From contig MPNW01000027.1 in assembly GCA_011800805.1 (NCBI GenBank), forward strand, positions 14,468 to 78,467: a DNA stretch of 64,000 nt, read 5' to 3'. The notes below the pieces were generated by a model that saw only the letters and a list, made by a program, of their open reading frames with translations, searched no databases and was not told where the DNA came from. Both the position numbers and the translations under genes were made by a program. Numbering within the stretch: the first letter of the stretch is position 1; each line of letters opens with the position of its first letter. The DNA is from Hirudo medicinalis. Taxonomy: Eukaryota > Annelida > Clitellata > Hirudinida > Hirudinidae. Below are positions 12,601 through 23,549 of the stretch, one piece after another.

Positions 12601-14316
12601 TCTAATATAACTGTTCGGATGATAGGCAGTACATATAATCATAATTTGATAGGTTTAATGTAACTATTAAAGCACTGTCAAATGGAACTGTACAATTGAA
12701 TATCTTTTGAACATGCAACATGACAACACGATTGAGAACTTACTTTCAGTGGCATCTTCCTCCCAATCTTTAGAGTTGATCATCATGAAGATGTCATGTC
12801 GGAATTTGACAACAATTCTTAAAATATCATCGAGAACTTTTCTCGCAAGAACCTCCTTGGTGACAGAGACTGCTATCTTTTCCACAATATTTTGCATGAA
12901 TACTACTTCAATATCTGAGGAGTTTAAAAAAACATGATTTAAATGTAAGAAATACTTTTTCTGTTACATATCGCAATTAAAGTCTGAGTGAGGCCAACCT
13001 CACCTGAATTAGGATCGGCCAAGTTATCAGAGTTATGCCATAAACTAAGATCAAAGAATAAGAAGCGATGTTTGCTATTGTTTTATTGGATAACATTCCA
13101 ATTATATTTCAAACCTTTTTCCTTGTCGTCGTAGAAATAATTTCCAGCCACCAAATCTCCGAACGTTGCTGAAATCAATCCTCCAACGTATCCCTCAGAA
13201 AAAGAAACGGCAGCGATTTTCTTCTCTAGGAGTTTTGAATGCTTCAATCTGCTAATTTCCTGTCTCAGTCTTTCCATCTGAATAGTACAATTTAGATGGA
13301 TTTTTGTCGATTTCAGTTTTTAGAACTGCGACCAACTTTTTCCTGTTTTATCCTTCTTTCTTGCTCTTCCAACCTTTGCTGCTCTTCAAACTCTGCATTC
13401 CTCAATTCCTCAAATATTCTCTGCTGTTCTCGCAGAGCTGCCAATTCTTCCTCTTCCTGTACTTCCAACAAGGCCTGTTCTACCAACTTACCCACGAGAA
13501 CCTCAAGCACCGGTTGGACTTCGACATCAAAATCGAAAAGCTACAACATTGGTTACAATATTAAGCGATATCGACATTTAGTTTGTTGTACGACATAACT
13601 TAAATAAAACAAATACTCACATCTCCGTCATAAATTTGCGTTTGTTTGTCCAATCCTATTTTCTCTGGAATAAAATAAGGAGTTGGTGGTCGTCCGATGA
13701 AGAGATCAGTTTGTGTGAAATTGTTTCTCTCATCTCGAAACTCTTTCAACTCTTCCAAGTACATCTCCGTCTGGATCTAAATAGGAAGTCGAACACATTA
13801 TTAATTTTAATGGATGGAATTTCTTGATCAATTTGAATACTTTTTGATGCAGACGACCATCAAGTGCAGGAGGGGTGAAGTTGGATCGATCATCGATGGG
13901 TGGAAGCTTTCTTTGGAGCAGACGTCGATTCTTGAGCTTTTCAAGTGCTCTTTTTTCTGCTTCTCTCAGCCTGTGGGTTTCGCACGTGGGGTCATAATAT
14001 CTTATTGGGGGGAGTGGCTGAGTGAGTTGAACAATCAACGAATTACAAGTTCAAGGATTGTTTAAGTTGGGTTTCTTACCTCAAACTTCAGAACAGCTTG
14101 AGGTCGGCAATTAAAATTGTTGTGAAGCGGCACAATTGGCTCTAAATTACAACTCCTGTGTACATATTTGGGCAAGGGTTACTTTATTAACGATAAAATT
14201 ATGTAATACCTAACTAATTCTTACTTTTTCTGTTTTACAACCTTTCGTTCGATGACATTAGGCTTTTTTGGTTTTAAAAAAATATGTCCAGGTTCAGAAC
14301 TAGACTTGCAATCCAT
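9604..14316 (-). CDS. Radial spoke protein 3 (AKAP) fused to PKA regulatory subunit domains
   Basis: Twenty exons form one phase-consistent chain of 648 codons. The RSPH3 part is 14316-14225, 14155-14080, 14017-13841, 13776-13621, 13540-13337, 13277-13115 and 12914-12744. It contains MYLEELKEF, FIGRPPTPYFIPEKIG and the helix LEVLVGKLVEQALLEVQEEE, then AGNYFYDD and a possible PKA-anchoring helix, VLARKVLDDILRIVVKF. The regulatory part is 12388-12359, 11974-11925, 11860-11777, 11708-11667, 11265-11201, 11143-11002, 10919-10818, 10651-10577, 10253-10188, 10065-10014, 9950-9882, 9783-9772 and 9722-9604. It opens with the inhibitor segment KKALRRAVLAESYDP and has two CNB domains (YFGEMALMYN and YFGELALLSE). 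No dimerisation/docking domain is seen. RSPH3 anchors PKA in ciliary radial spokes, so a covalent fusion would be meaningful. The alternative is two genes: RSPH3 could end through an 11-base exon (12488-12478, stop TAA), and a regulatory gene could start at ATG 12457. Both families are certain; the fusion is inference. Confidence 0.7.
11441..11517. mobile_element. Short MITE-like element with imperfect terminal inverted repeats
   Basis: The left end reads GGCGTAGCTAGAGG and the right end CCTTAGCTATGCC, whose complement GGCATAGCTAAGG matches the left end with few differences. The body is under 80 bases and noncoding. It sits in an intron of the PKA-regulatory part of the fusion gene. A loosely similar GGGGGGTGCC...GCTATGCCTCTGATC stretch occurs near 61300-61350. 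The family is unknown. Confidence 0.35.
12057..12077. repeat. (TA)n microsatellite
   Basis: About ten TA units lie in an intron of the fusion gene. A degenerate run of TGTAATG-like units follows at about 12250-12290. Confidence 0.8.
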
Positions 14317-15507
14317 TAAGAGTTCAAATGTTATTATATATTGAAAAATTGAAAATAATTGTCACAAATGGAATTGCCGAACAACGACTCGCCGACCACA
14401 ACTGGCATTGCTAATTTAAAAGAATTAAACACGAATGTAAACAAATGACGTTCGTCTGCTCTGTTACAAAAAAAGAATCAACAATTTATATTTTTAATGG
14501 CTTGGAATATATTAAGTTAGAACATTATTTTACTCAATATTTGCATTTTATTAATTTATAATGATCGTAAATAATTTATTAAAACCATTAAAAAAAAGTC
14601 GTGGAAAACATTCCTTTTACTATAACTTTAGTATGAAATTGATTTTTTTACATCATAAGTTAGTAAAAATATCTCTAAATAAACCTTTATCTCTGCCTCA
14701 TATTTTATCATTATCAGTTCCCAATCCATACAAATAGTTTCACAAGCGACTTAGTGAAGAAGATAATCTTTCAATTGTAATGCTTTTATAATATTTTAAT
14801 TTATTTTTTTTCTTTATTACTTCCGCTAGCGTTGCTGTCACCTCCCGCTTATCAACACAATCAACGCACAAAAGCAAGTGTTTTTTTATTTATTAGCACA
14901 TTCTTCAGCCTGTGAAGAACAAAAGGACGCTGTGTGTAGAAGTTTGGTAAATGATCAGACTATAAAAATATGTGTAAATAAGTTTATTCTTGAGTCGAAT
15001 GGTTGCTGTGATAAAAAAAAAGACTTAATTCATATTAGACATTTTCCAGTATATTTTTGCAAATATCATATATCATTTTAATAAAAAATCTTTAGCTATT
15101 GCCTATGTTATCAATGCGACCATTCATTTTGGAAGTAACAATTATTAATAATTAATGTTTCGAGGAAAAATATAATATAGAAAAAGTGTTCCTCAAAGGG
15201 CGATAGAACATTTTTATCAATTTCTAAACAGCTGTATTAACTGCCTAAGCTTTGTGTAATTATTTATTTAAAATTTTCTGAATTAAAATAAAGAAAATAT
15301 GAGAGTTTTAAATATTAGTTATTAAAATATTATTAAAATGTTGATATCAGTGAATTCAAACCAGCAATGAAGTGTCACTCAACAATCTTTTGAAATTCGA
15401 AACTCATTTAAAGATGATGTGATATCATTTTAATACTTTTAATACATAAATGAAACTGCAAATACAAAAGCGATCCATATAATAAAATATTTGTTACAAG
15501 TTCTTAT
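14317..15507. other. Intergenic, AT-rich
   Basis: This lies upstream of the RSPH3 start and downstream of the membrane-protein gene. I see no coding exon or structured repeat. The promoter of the fusion gene should lie near 14320-14500, but no clear element was recognised. Confidence 0.5.
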
Positions 15508-16578
15508 TCAATAAATTGTCAAATAATTTCCACCAGTCCGGCTGATTTTTCTTCTGTTCCTACGCGGATTATCACGTACTTCTGTGAAGTAGACAATGTC
15601 AACGTCATCAAACGACACTCTTCGTGGTTGTTTGTCTTCAGATTGCAGTCTCTGAATAAAAGGATTCACGATTGGTCTGGAAGATCGATCTGATGACGTA
15701 GATGACTGATGACCATCTGATAAAGGTTGAGGAAGCGAGATATGCTTCCCAGGATTTTGATTTAATTTTTTCTGTTGTCGGGGAATGAATTGTCTAGCAT
15801 TCCAATTGTTCTTCAAGATCGATTGGTATTTTGGATTGTGTGCTTGATCTTCGTAGTGGTGCCTCGAATGACGCTGTGAACCTTCTGAGAATGGAACAGC
15901 GCTCTTGTCTGGATTTTCGCTTGCTGGTGAGGTTAAAAGTTGCAAACCTTGATTCATATGCTTCTGAGAATGAATGAAACTCTCTGGCAGAATATGTTGA
16001 TGCTTATTTGCCTTTGAGACCACTAGGGGCTGGATACTTCCAACATTTATTTCATGATTTTCTTTGTCACTGACGAAGCCATTCTTTGGAGAACTTGAAA
16101 AGTTTGACCCGGGGGAACCCTGGTTCTAAAAGTATTCCTAATGGCTGGTTATTATTAGAATTTAAAGGAATTTAATAGTTCTTCTCTCACCGACGTTTGA
16201 AGACGATTGTTGTAATGGTGTGGCTTCACGTAGGTCCAAAATATACACGAAAGGATAAGTGGCAGAAAGCCGCATCCAATCATTACTGGGCCAGTGACAC
16301 AGAGTGCTCTGCTGTTATTCAAATATACTGTTAATTAATATGAACGTTTATTTAGCATTATTAATTCATAATAATTATTACTACCACTATAAATTAATAT
16401 TAAGATGAACTCACGATTTCGTGGAATGATGATCATCCCATTTTGCAGCGAAACCAATGGAAGTCACGATGACTCCAACAATGAACAGCGTGGTTCCAAA
16501 AGAACAAAATATCACAGACCACTTTGCTCTGAAGCACGTGACAGTTTCCAGCCACGCTTTCCATGACTTTTTGGCCAT
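15508..16578 (-). CDS. Two-helix membrane protein with a PP1-docking-like C-terminal motif
   Basis: Three exons (16578-16415, 16308-16191 and 16125-15508) join in phase to 299 residues. Residues about 24-44 form the first hydrophobic segment (FCSFGTTLFIVGVIVTSIGF). Residues about 58-80 form the second (TGPVMIGCGFLPLILSCIFW). The pair, a short loop followed by GPVMIGCGF, recalls small two-pass proteins of the TMEM200 type, but I cannot assign a family. The rest is a polar, basic, Ser/Gln-rich cytosolic-type tail. At residues 262-281 it carries RRVSFDDVDIVYFTEVRDNP. RVSF fits the RVxF docking motif of protein phosphatase 1, and the spacing to the following V and aromatic residues resembles the PP1-binding core of PPP1R15 (GADD34/CReP) proteins. 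RRVS is also a PKA consensus. The function is not established. Confidence 0.65.
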
Positions 16579-18857
16579 ACCTCTAATAAATCATTGATCA
16601 AGAGACCCAGGATTTTAATATTTATTTCAGTATTTGTTACATTTTATTAATTATGCACATGTTAGCGAGCCGAAATTGCTCGCCCAAAAATCGTACGCTG
16701 AAGTAGTTAGCTGAAGAACATTTTAAGCGGCGAAAAGTGTTTAAAGATATTTCTCTTAATCGACCTTTGAACATTTCGAAAGATAGCTAAACACTTAAGA
16801 TTCGCACATTTTTCAATGCATATTACAGGTATTGCAATTCAATTCTTATGATATGTAAACAAATTATTTTGTTTAAACAATTTTGATGCGGCAACAACAC
16901 GTTTTGAATATCGGGGACAGGAGAGGCAACCCTGAGGTAGTGATTATTACCATGCTCGTGGCCATCCACACTTCATCACTTTCATTTGTTGTACGACAGA
17001 AGCTGCATATTACCTTTCAAAAAAAAAGTCCAAAAATTGATGAATCTGCCCACAAATTCTCGACACCCTCCCACTTACTGGTTGACTTCATTTGTGCATG
17101 GCCCCTTAAATCTAAACTTATGGAATGACATATTATTTGTATTTACAAATGTATCAAATTACAAGCTGTGATTAGTTTTGATGAATTTTAAATATAGAAT
17201 GCTATGTGAATTCCAACAATGACCTCATCAGAAATATGAAACGAAACGACTCGTTAGCGCATCAATTGATAGCATTGTCGGAGTAACTTGAATGGAATCC
17301 ATGAACATTTTGTGCCCTATTCATTCAGCATGATGTCACATTTTTAAAACACTTCTTCCCCATGGTAGGAACCTTACAAATGTCGAAACAATGCTTGAAA
17401 CAGTTAACAGCCTGCTTCAAACCTAAAACACCACAATATGATTTCCAGCAACTTCAGATTTTCTTTCCAACATTCATTAAGAGTAGTGTAGAATTTAATA
17501 GCATTATCACTTAATAGAACTGGTTCCTACATTCAAAAGTTCCTATATTCCTTTCTGGTCATTGAATCTCCATGTTCACAAGTTTCATCAAGCTCAGTTT
17601 GGTCACTCCAGTTTGAAACATTTGAGTCTTTCACTAGATTAAGATGCAATGAATGAAATGTAGGAAATTTCTGCTGTGTAAATGTTTGCTTGGAAACCTA
17701 AGCAATAGCATGGGTCAAATTATGTTTATGAGGTATAGCTTGCCAAGTTCATAAAATACAAGATTTCACCAACTGGTAGCCACCACCTCGTCTTGCAACT
17801 GCCGTACACACAACTATGCAACACAAAAGCTTTTACATAGTTGAACTGTAAAGTCACTCAGATCAAAAGGTACAACCTTTTTGACACCAACCATTGTTTA
17901 GCCATCAGTGTCAAATTATCATTAAAAACATTTCAAAAGAATTAAAATAAACATCAAAATGTGTAATAAAAAATAAATTCAGCGCTCATTCATTAGAATT
18001 TAAATACAGAACACAAGCAAACCAAATCATCTCAAATCATACGAACTCATCTATGTACATCTCCCTAGAGCCCACCTCTAATAGGAAAACAATATAACAC
18101 AAGACAAAATGAAACATGCACATTTGTGCATAAACTGCACCAGCTAGAGAGTTCATGTTTTGGAAAACAAGCATGAGGAATAAAAGTACAGGTCGACCAG
18201 ATGTTATAATGACCGCCACTGAAAACAATAAATTTAAGCAGGCTGAAGAGTTAGTCGCCATCTTTGACATCCGGCAAGAAGATAGAATGTCTCGATGAAG
18301 CATAAAGAAGGAGCAATCACTCTGTTCAACGACACTATTGTGAAATGAATCTACAAGTTCCTGTCAACTGAGGATTTATTCTAGCTGTGCTTTTAAATAC
18401 AGTTTACATCCAAAATTCATGGCAGCAATTTTTTTTTTCGTGTCCCCCTAGCTTCCGAGCGTTCATCTGAAAAGCAAGATTTCTGAGTGTTCGACATGAG
18501 TTCCAACCAATCAAATTCAAACTTAGTCGGAAGAATTGACAAAGTGTGGAAACGAGATGCTATAATGAAGGTTTATAAGCATGATCAAGTCTCTAAAAAC
18601 TAAGATTGGCCAAATTAATTAGTTAACCAGCTGATGTTGAATAGAATTTAAAATGTAGTTTGTGAGAAGTAAACAATTTCTAAATTAGAACTTCCAAATG
18701 AATGCTTTGCAGCCATCATACAATCATTGCCACAGCTTTATTTGAGCAGGTTCATACGTATATATAAATGTGTAGATCAATGTTTACCTAAGAATTATCA
18801 TGAAAACAATAATCTCGGCATCTAGGTAGATATTCAACAACGTCACCAGCAGGAAGA
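16579..18857. other. Intergenic, with decayed repeat material
   Basis: About 2.3 kb separate the membrane-protein gene from CK1. Part is probably the CK1 3' UTR. At 17300-17720 there are transposase-like minus-strand fragments, listed separately. A minus-strand open frame at 18037-18303 encodes a hydrophobic peptide with no recognisable family. Confidence 0.45.
17400..17715 (-). mobile_element. Possible decayed pogo/Tigger-type transposase fragment
   Basis: On the minus strand, broken frames read NAIKFYTTLNECWKENLKLL and, just upstream, KDSNVSNWSDQTELDETCEH with stops around them. The TTLNxCWK pattern recalls the end of the DDE domain of pogo/Tigger transposases, where a conserved TLNxCWKKL phrase occurs. 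No terminal repeats were found and the frames are closed by stops. This is a weak assignment based on one short phrase. Confidence 0.25.
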
Positions 18858-20897
18858 TCAGTACCTTGCCACATCGCCGGCAAAAAATGCCTGAGTTTGC
18901 TGCTGATTGAGTCGTTCTGCAGCTTCTCTTGCCTTCCTTGCCTCCGATCGAGTGACCATGGTGGTTTTCGGAAAGTTCCTCGATTGGGCTTGCCTGTGAG
19001 GGCGTCCGGAGTGAGTGCCGGGCACGTCGTTGGCTCCCCCCGCACCGAGTCGTTGAGTGCGGATGGGACCTCCGCCGTTTTTGTTGTCGTCTGCAGCTTG
19101 CACGTTCCTCGAATTACGTACCGACGGGAGTGGATCTTCTATCCGGTTGACGGTGTTCCTGGCCGTGGTTTGGTTGCCTCCTCGGTTGCCTCTGTTTCTA
19201 GTGGCCGTCGTGGATTTCATTCTGTTGGTCACTACCGGTATGCGAGCTGAAGATATATTAAACGGGCTGTAAAATGCAAAATCAATTGCGAGCCGCTCGT
19301 ACGAACGGAGCAGATCCGAGGACTCACATAGAGATCGACGAGAAGTGCCCTGCTTGTTGTTGGCACCTGCCGGGTCTTCGGGCTTTTCCGTAACCATGAC
19401 AACATCGGGAGTGTACGGATCGATTTCATTTGGAACGGCCTCGTCGGCGGGAGGGGTGGGTTGACCAACATTTTTACTCAGCATAAGAGAATCTATTGAC
19501 TTTTGGCTCTGAAATTTTATTTGGGTTTTTAAATATATCAGTAAAATTGTTACAAGGATAAACATACCTTATAAATATTCCAATCAAAAACATAGTCATA
19601 AGTGTAAGACTGTCTGTAGAAAAGATTCCTAAACAGGTGTCGTAACTGGGAGTAGTCGGGTTTGTCGTCAAACTTGAGTGACCTGCAGATGGTCAAATAT
19701 GTGACAAACTCAGACGGGAAGTTTCTACATAATTCTTCTATCGGTGTCGACATTTTCTTCTCGCTGATCCTTTCATATTTTTGGTGTTTTGTGGCAGCTT
19801 TGAGGTTCTGCCATGGCAAACTGCCCCTCAGAAAGTACATGAAGATGTATCCTAGGGACTCCATGTCATCTCGTCGACTTTGTTCTGAATTAAAATAATC
19901 ATTAGCTTACTTTGATGAAATGAAAAATGTAATAAGTAAATGATTGTACAAACAGTAACATTTTTACCTCGACCCAAATGAGTGTTGATGCTTGCATATC
20001 TTGCTGTACCTGTGAGGTTCTTGTCCTCCCTGTAGGCTATGTGCTGGTGCGTGCGAGCATCTCGGTACTTTTTGGCAAGCCCAAAATCTATGGCGTAAAG
20101 AAGGCTTCCTTTTTTACCAACGCCCATAAGAAAGTTATCCGGCTTAACATCTCTGTGGATGTAGTTTTTAAGATGTACGTATTCTATGCGACTGATCTGT
20201 GAGGATGAAAGCAACCGATTATAAAGGGGTCAATGATTACTGTTCAATAGTTGAGATTAAATATAATAAACATGATTTTCTGACATCCAACAGACCATTT
20301 GATCTGCAAGAAGAAGAACAGTTTTCAGACTAAATTTCCTGGAACAGAAATTGAACAAGTCTTCCAAACTAGGACCTAGAAGTTCCAACACCATTACATT
20401 GTAGTCTCCTTCAGAACCAAAATACTTCAACACAGGGATACCAACTGAAAAGCAATATTTCTTTTAAAATGCTTAGAAAAGTACAACTACAAAAAATGTC
20501 AGATTACTTTATTTATTTATAAAAAATAAATCCTGATAAATATCAAGTGATGCTTATTTTATTTAATTGTTTAATTGTAAATCAAAACCTAATCTTGTTA
20601 TGATTTACATCTAATAACTTAATGGTGATTACTTCCTCCTTGAAGAGCTTTATATATTTTATTTTCAGCATGTAATGTCAGGTGTTTAGACTTTATGGAC
20701 TCTAGTTTAACAGCCACATCTTCAGATGTAGTTAAGTCTGTACCTGCAGTGATTATAGAAAACGTTTAGTGCATAATCCTTAAGAACAAAGCATCTCACT
20801 TTCATTGTAAATTACATTTACCCAGGTATATGTCTCCAAAGGATCCACTGCCAATCTTTTTTCCCAATCTGTATCTTTTATTAATTCTTAAGTCCAT
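18858..20897 (-). CDS. CSNK1D: Casein kinase 1 delta/epsilon
   Basis: Six exons (20897-20822, 20743-20633, 20444-20296, 20196-19968, 19884-19568 and 19508-18858) join in phase to 510 residues. This Ser/Thr kinase acts in circadian PERIOD phosphorylation, Wnt/Hedgehog signalling and ribosome maturation. The start [20 protein letters not shown] leads into the glycine loop. DVAVKLES holds the ATP-binding lysine, [14 protein letters not shown] the catalytic loop and [18 protein letters not shown] the activation segment. [13 protein letters not shown] and [15 protein letters not shown] follow. The choice of delta/epsilon over alpha rests on [12 protein letters not shown] and on [20 protein letters not shown]. 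The tail is about 210 residues, longer than in the human protein, with an FNISSARI patch matching the delta/epsilon tail and an Arg/Gly/Asn-rich end. Delta and epsilon are vertebrate paralogues, so the symbol stands for the invertebrate co-orthologue. A donor-like GTGAGT near 19320 would break the frame if used, so the last exon is read as continuous. Confidence 0.92.
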
Positions 20898-21291
20898 TTC
20901 CCTGGAACAATTATTATTTAAACTTGTGTTACATTTAATCCAAATGAAATTCAAATAATTATCCTAGGCGTGTTTAGTGAGACATAGTTGCAAGTACGTC
21001 ACTAACCAACAAGAAACAAATTTATCCGGAAACAGACTACTTTTGAATTAGATTTAGCAACTGTATACAAATATGTATTGTAAAATAATTAAGCAACAAA
21101 ACTCTGCATTACCGACATTATCCGACCACAGTCATTTTTAAAGCTCAATCAAAACACAGAATAAAGATTTTAATTAAAATATTTAAGCAATTTGGTGTAT
21201 TTGATTGACATTATATTCATTACGAATAAAATTAATAATTAAATAAAATGACAAAAATTTGTAATTGTTACTAACTTTGTAAACATTTCAA

Positions 21292-23549
21292 ATGGCGACT
21301 CACACGGTTCTCGATGAGGCCTTAGACCGCTGCAGATCACCACTTAAGCTAGATATTCACACTCGGTGTAAAACGCAGGAAGGTGTTTACAGTGTGATTT
21401 GTATGCTAGATTCTTCAAAGAATTTGAAAGGATCTATCAGTAACAGCGTTCAATCAAGTCAGTCTCTGAGTACAACGACGGTGAAGATTTCACGACCGCT
21501 GCAAGAGGGACTAGGAGATCTAGATAACCTGGCCTGTGATCTATTTTGTCTCAATTATGGCTATGAACTATTTGTGTATAAAGCTAATGCAAATTCGAAG
21601 GTATGGGGTGTTTCTTAATGAAGATGATAAATGATTTAACTTTTGTTTACCTTGTAGCCAGGAGACTTATTAAAACTTATTGACAGCAAGTCATTTCATA
21701 ATCAGAAAATTTATCCCACTAGTCATGATTTTCGTCCATTCCCTGCTAAACCAAAGTCTCAAAGTCTCCAATATTACAAACAGAGGAATGAAATACCTAA
21801 TTACGAGCTTCTAATTGGAATGAGCAATGGGCAGATTTATCTTGCTGATCAGAACTATGTTAAGAAGATATTCAATATGGATGTAAATGTTGCTTGTAGT
21901 AACCTTTTCTAATGTTTGTGAATAATAAAATGTTTAATCAAATGCAGCACCAGATTGAAGGTTCTAGAGTTACTTGCTTAAAGTGGGTACCTAGCAACAC
22001 AAACCATTTTGTAGTTGGTCATCAGAGCGGATTCTTGTACACGTACGATGTTGAGAAATCCTCGTCAACTCTCCCGTTGCCAGCTCGACCAATGTCTTTG
22101 TACCAATCATCATCCAATGCTCCTGGAAGGATTCCAGCCCAAGTTAACTCAGTGATGTATCAGATATTCAAGGCCAGCAAAGGTCTTCGTGTTTACAACA
22201 TCAAATCTTCCTTAAAGATTTCCTCGTCATCAGGACAGCAGCATATTAACCCTGTTTACAAATGGTGTTTTGATGCCAATTTGCCTATTAATGATCTGGT
22301 GTTTTCTCCTTGCAAGAAATATCTATCAGTGGCATGTCAGGATGGATATTTGAGAATTATTGACTATGACAAGCTGGAGATGAAATCTGCTCTCAGAAGT
22401 TATTTTGGAGGCCTTAGGTGTATTTCATGGTCTTCAGACAGCCATTATCTTGCAACAGGTGGTGATGATGATATGATCACCGTGTTTTCTTTGTTAAAAG
22501 ATACGGTCCTGTGTCGCTGTGTTGGTCACAAATCGAGAATAAATGCAGTGGTCTTTGATTCTTTTGTCATTTCAAATGGATTAAGTGTTAGAGATGCTGG
22601 CTCATTGCCTAATGGAAGAGATTGTAATTTCATCCCAAAAAATTTTCAGAAACCTCAAGAACTTTCAGGGAGCTTAAAAGATAACACGACAAGAAGTAAC
22701 TTTGACATAGGTGAATCAAAAGTTGCTAATAACTCTGCCACAATTTGCAATCACAAAAGTGGAATTATTGGATCACCATGTGGTCGACAAGATGAACCTG
22801 CTTCTGATTTCTATAGGTTGATTTCTGTGGCAGATGACACATTTGTCTGTTTCTGGGATTTAAATATTAATGAACTGAGTGGCTTTCAATTCAATCCAAC
22901 AGAGACTCAAATCAAGGAAAATCCAAACTTAGAACGTGAAACGAATATGCTTCCCATAAACTCAACATGTTCAGATGTACCTTGCAACGGCATCATCACT
23001 AAACATTTCTTTCCTCTTAAATTTAGTAAAATTGCTTCAAAAAAAGGTGTCAAACACAATCCTACCTGCAGTTCTTCGAATGGCACGTCAATGACATCTC
23101 GTGAAAGCCGCCCCTCGGTCGGTCGTGGAGATAAAAGACCTTCCAAAACACATCCACAGAAATTTGCTAGTCTCTCAATATTTGATCAAAGGAAGAGGGA
23201 CAAAGAAATGAAAAGGTCGACGTCTGCCGCTCCGCCGCAAAGGTTTGCGACCGTGACAGGATCCGAATTCGGTTTAAAGAACAGGATATCACCTCACACC
23301 AACTTGTCTTCGAACCTTAACAGTTCCACGGCCGTTTCTGCCCCGCCTTGCGATCCAATTTTGATATCGTTGGGATCTCGACATTGCCCCAGATTATCCG
23401 AAGTTCCGCTCGTCGAGCCTTTGGTGTGCAAAAAAGTCTCGCATGATCGTCTCATTTCTCTCTCATTGGATGCAGATCACATCTTCATGAGCAGCCAAGA
23501 TGGTTGCTTGTTTATATGGACAAGACCTATATTTGCAGTAAAGTTGTGA
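21292..23549 (+). CDS. WDR20: WD repeat protein 20
   Basis: Three exons (21292-21600, 21658-21882 and 21948-23549) join in phase to 711 residues. WDR20 is a beta-propeller cofactor that, with WDR48/UAF1, activates the deubiquitinases USP12 and USP46. Hallmarks are GSRVTCLKWVPSNTNHFVVG, then INDLVFSPCKKYLSVACQDG, SYFGGLRCISWSSDSHYLAT and GGDDDMITVFSL. After a polar linker come ISVADDTFVCFWDL, KFASLSIFDQRKR and, at the end, CPRLSEVPLVEPLVCKKVSH and a final WD unit. The length exceeds human WDR20 (about 570) because of the low-complexity linkers between blades. CK1 lies on the other strand, its ATG about 400 bases away, so the two genes are divergent and may share a promoter region. The ATG at 21292 follows an AT-rich leader with an upstream stop. 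Confidence 0.93.

Noticed and set aside
18037..18303. Minus-strand open frame encoding a hydrophobic peptide
   Set aside because: No family, no splice partners, and it lies in decayed repeat-rich DNA.
19261..19328. Possible intron inside the last CK1 exon (GTGAGT donor, TTTTACAG acceptor)
   Set aside because: Removing it shifts the frame to an early stop and loses the FNISSARI patch, which matches the CK1 delta/epsilon tail.
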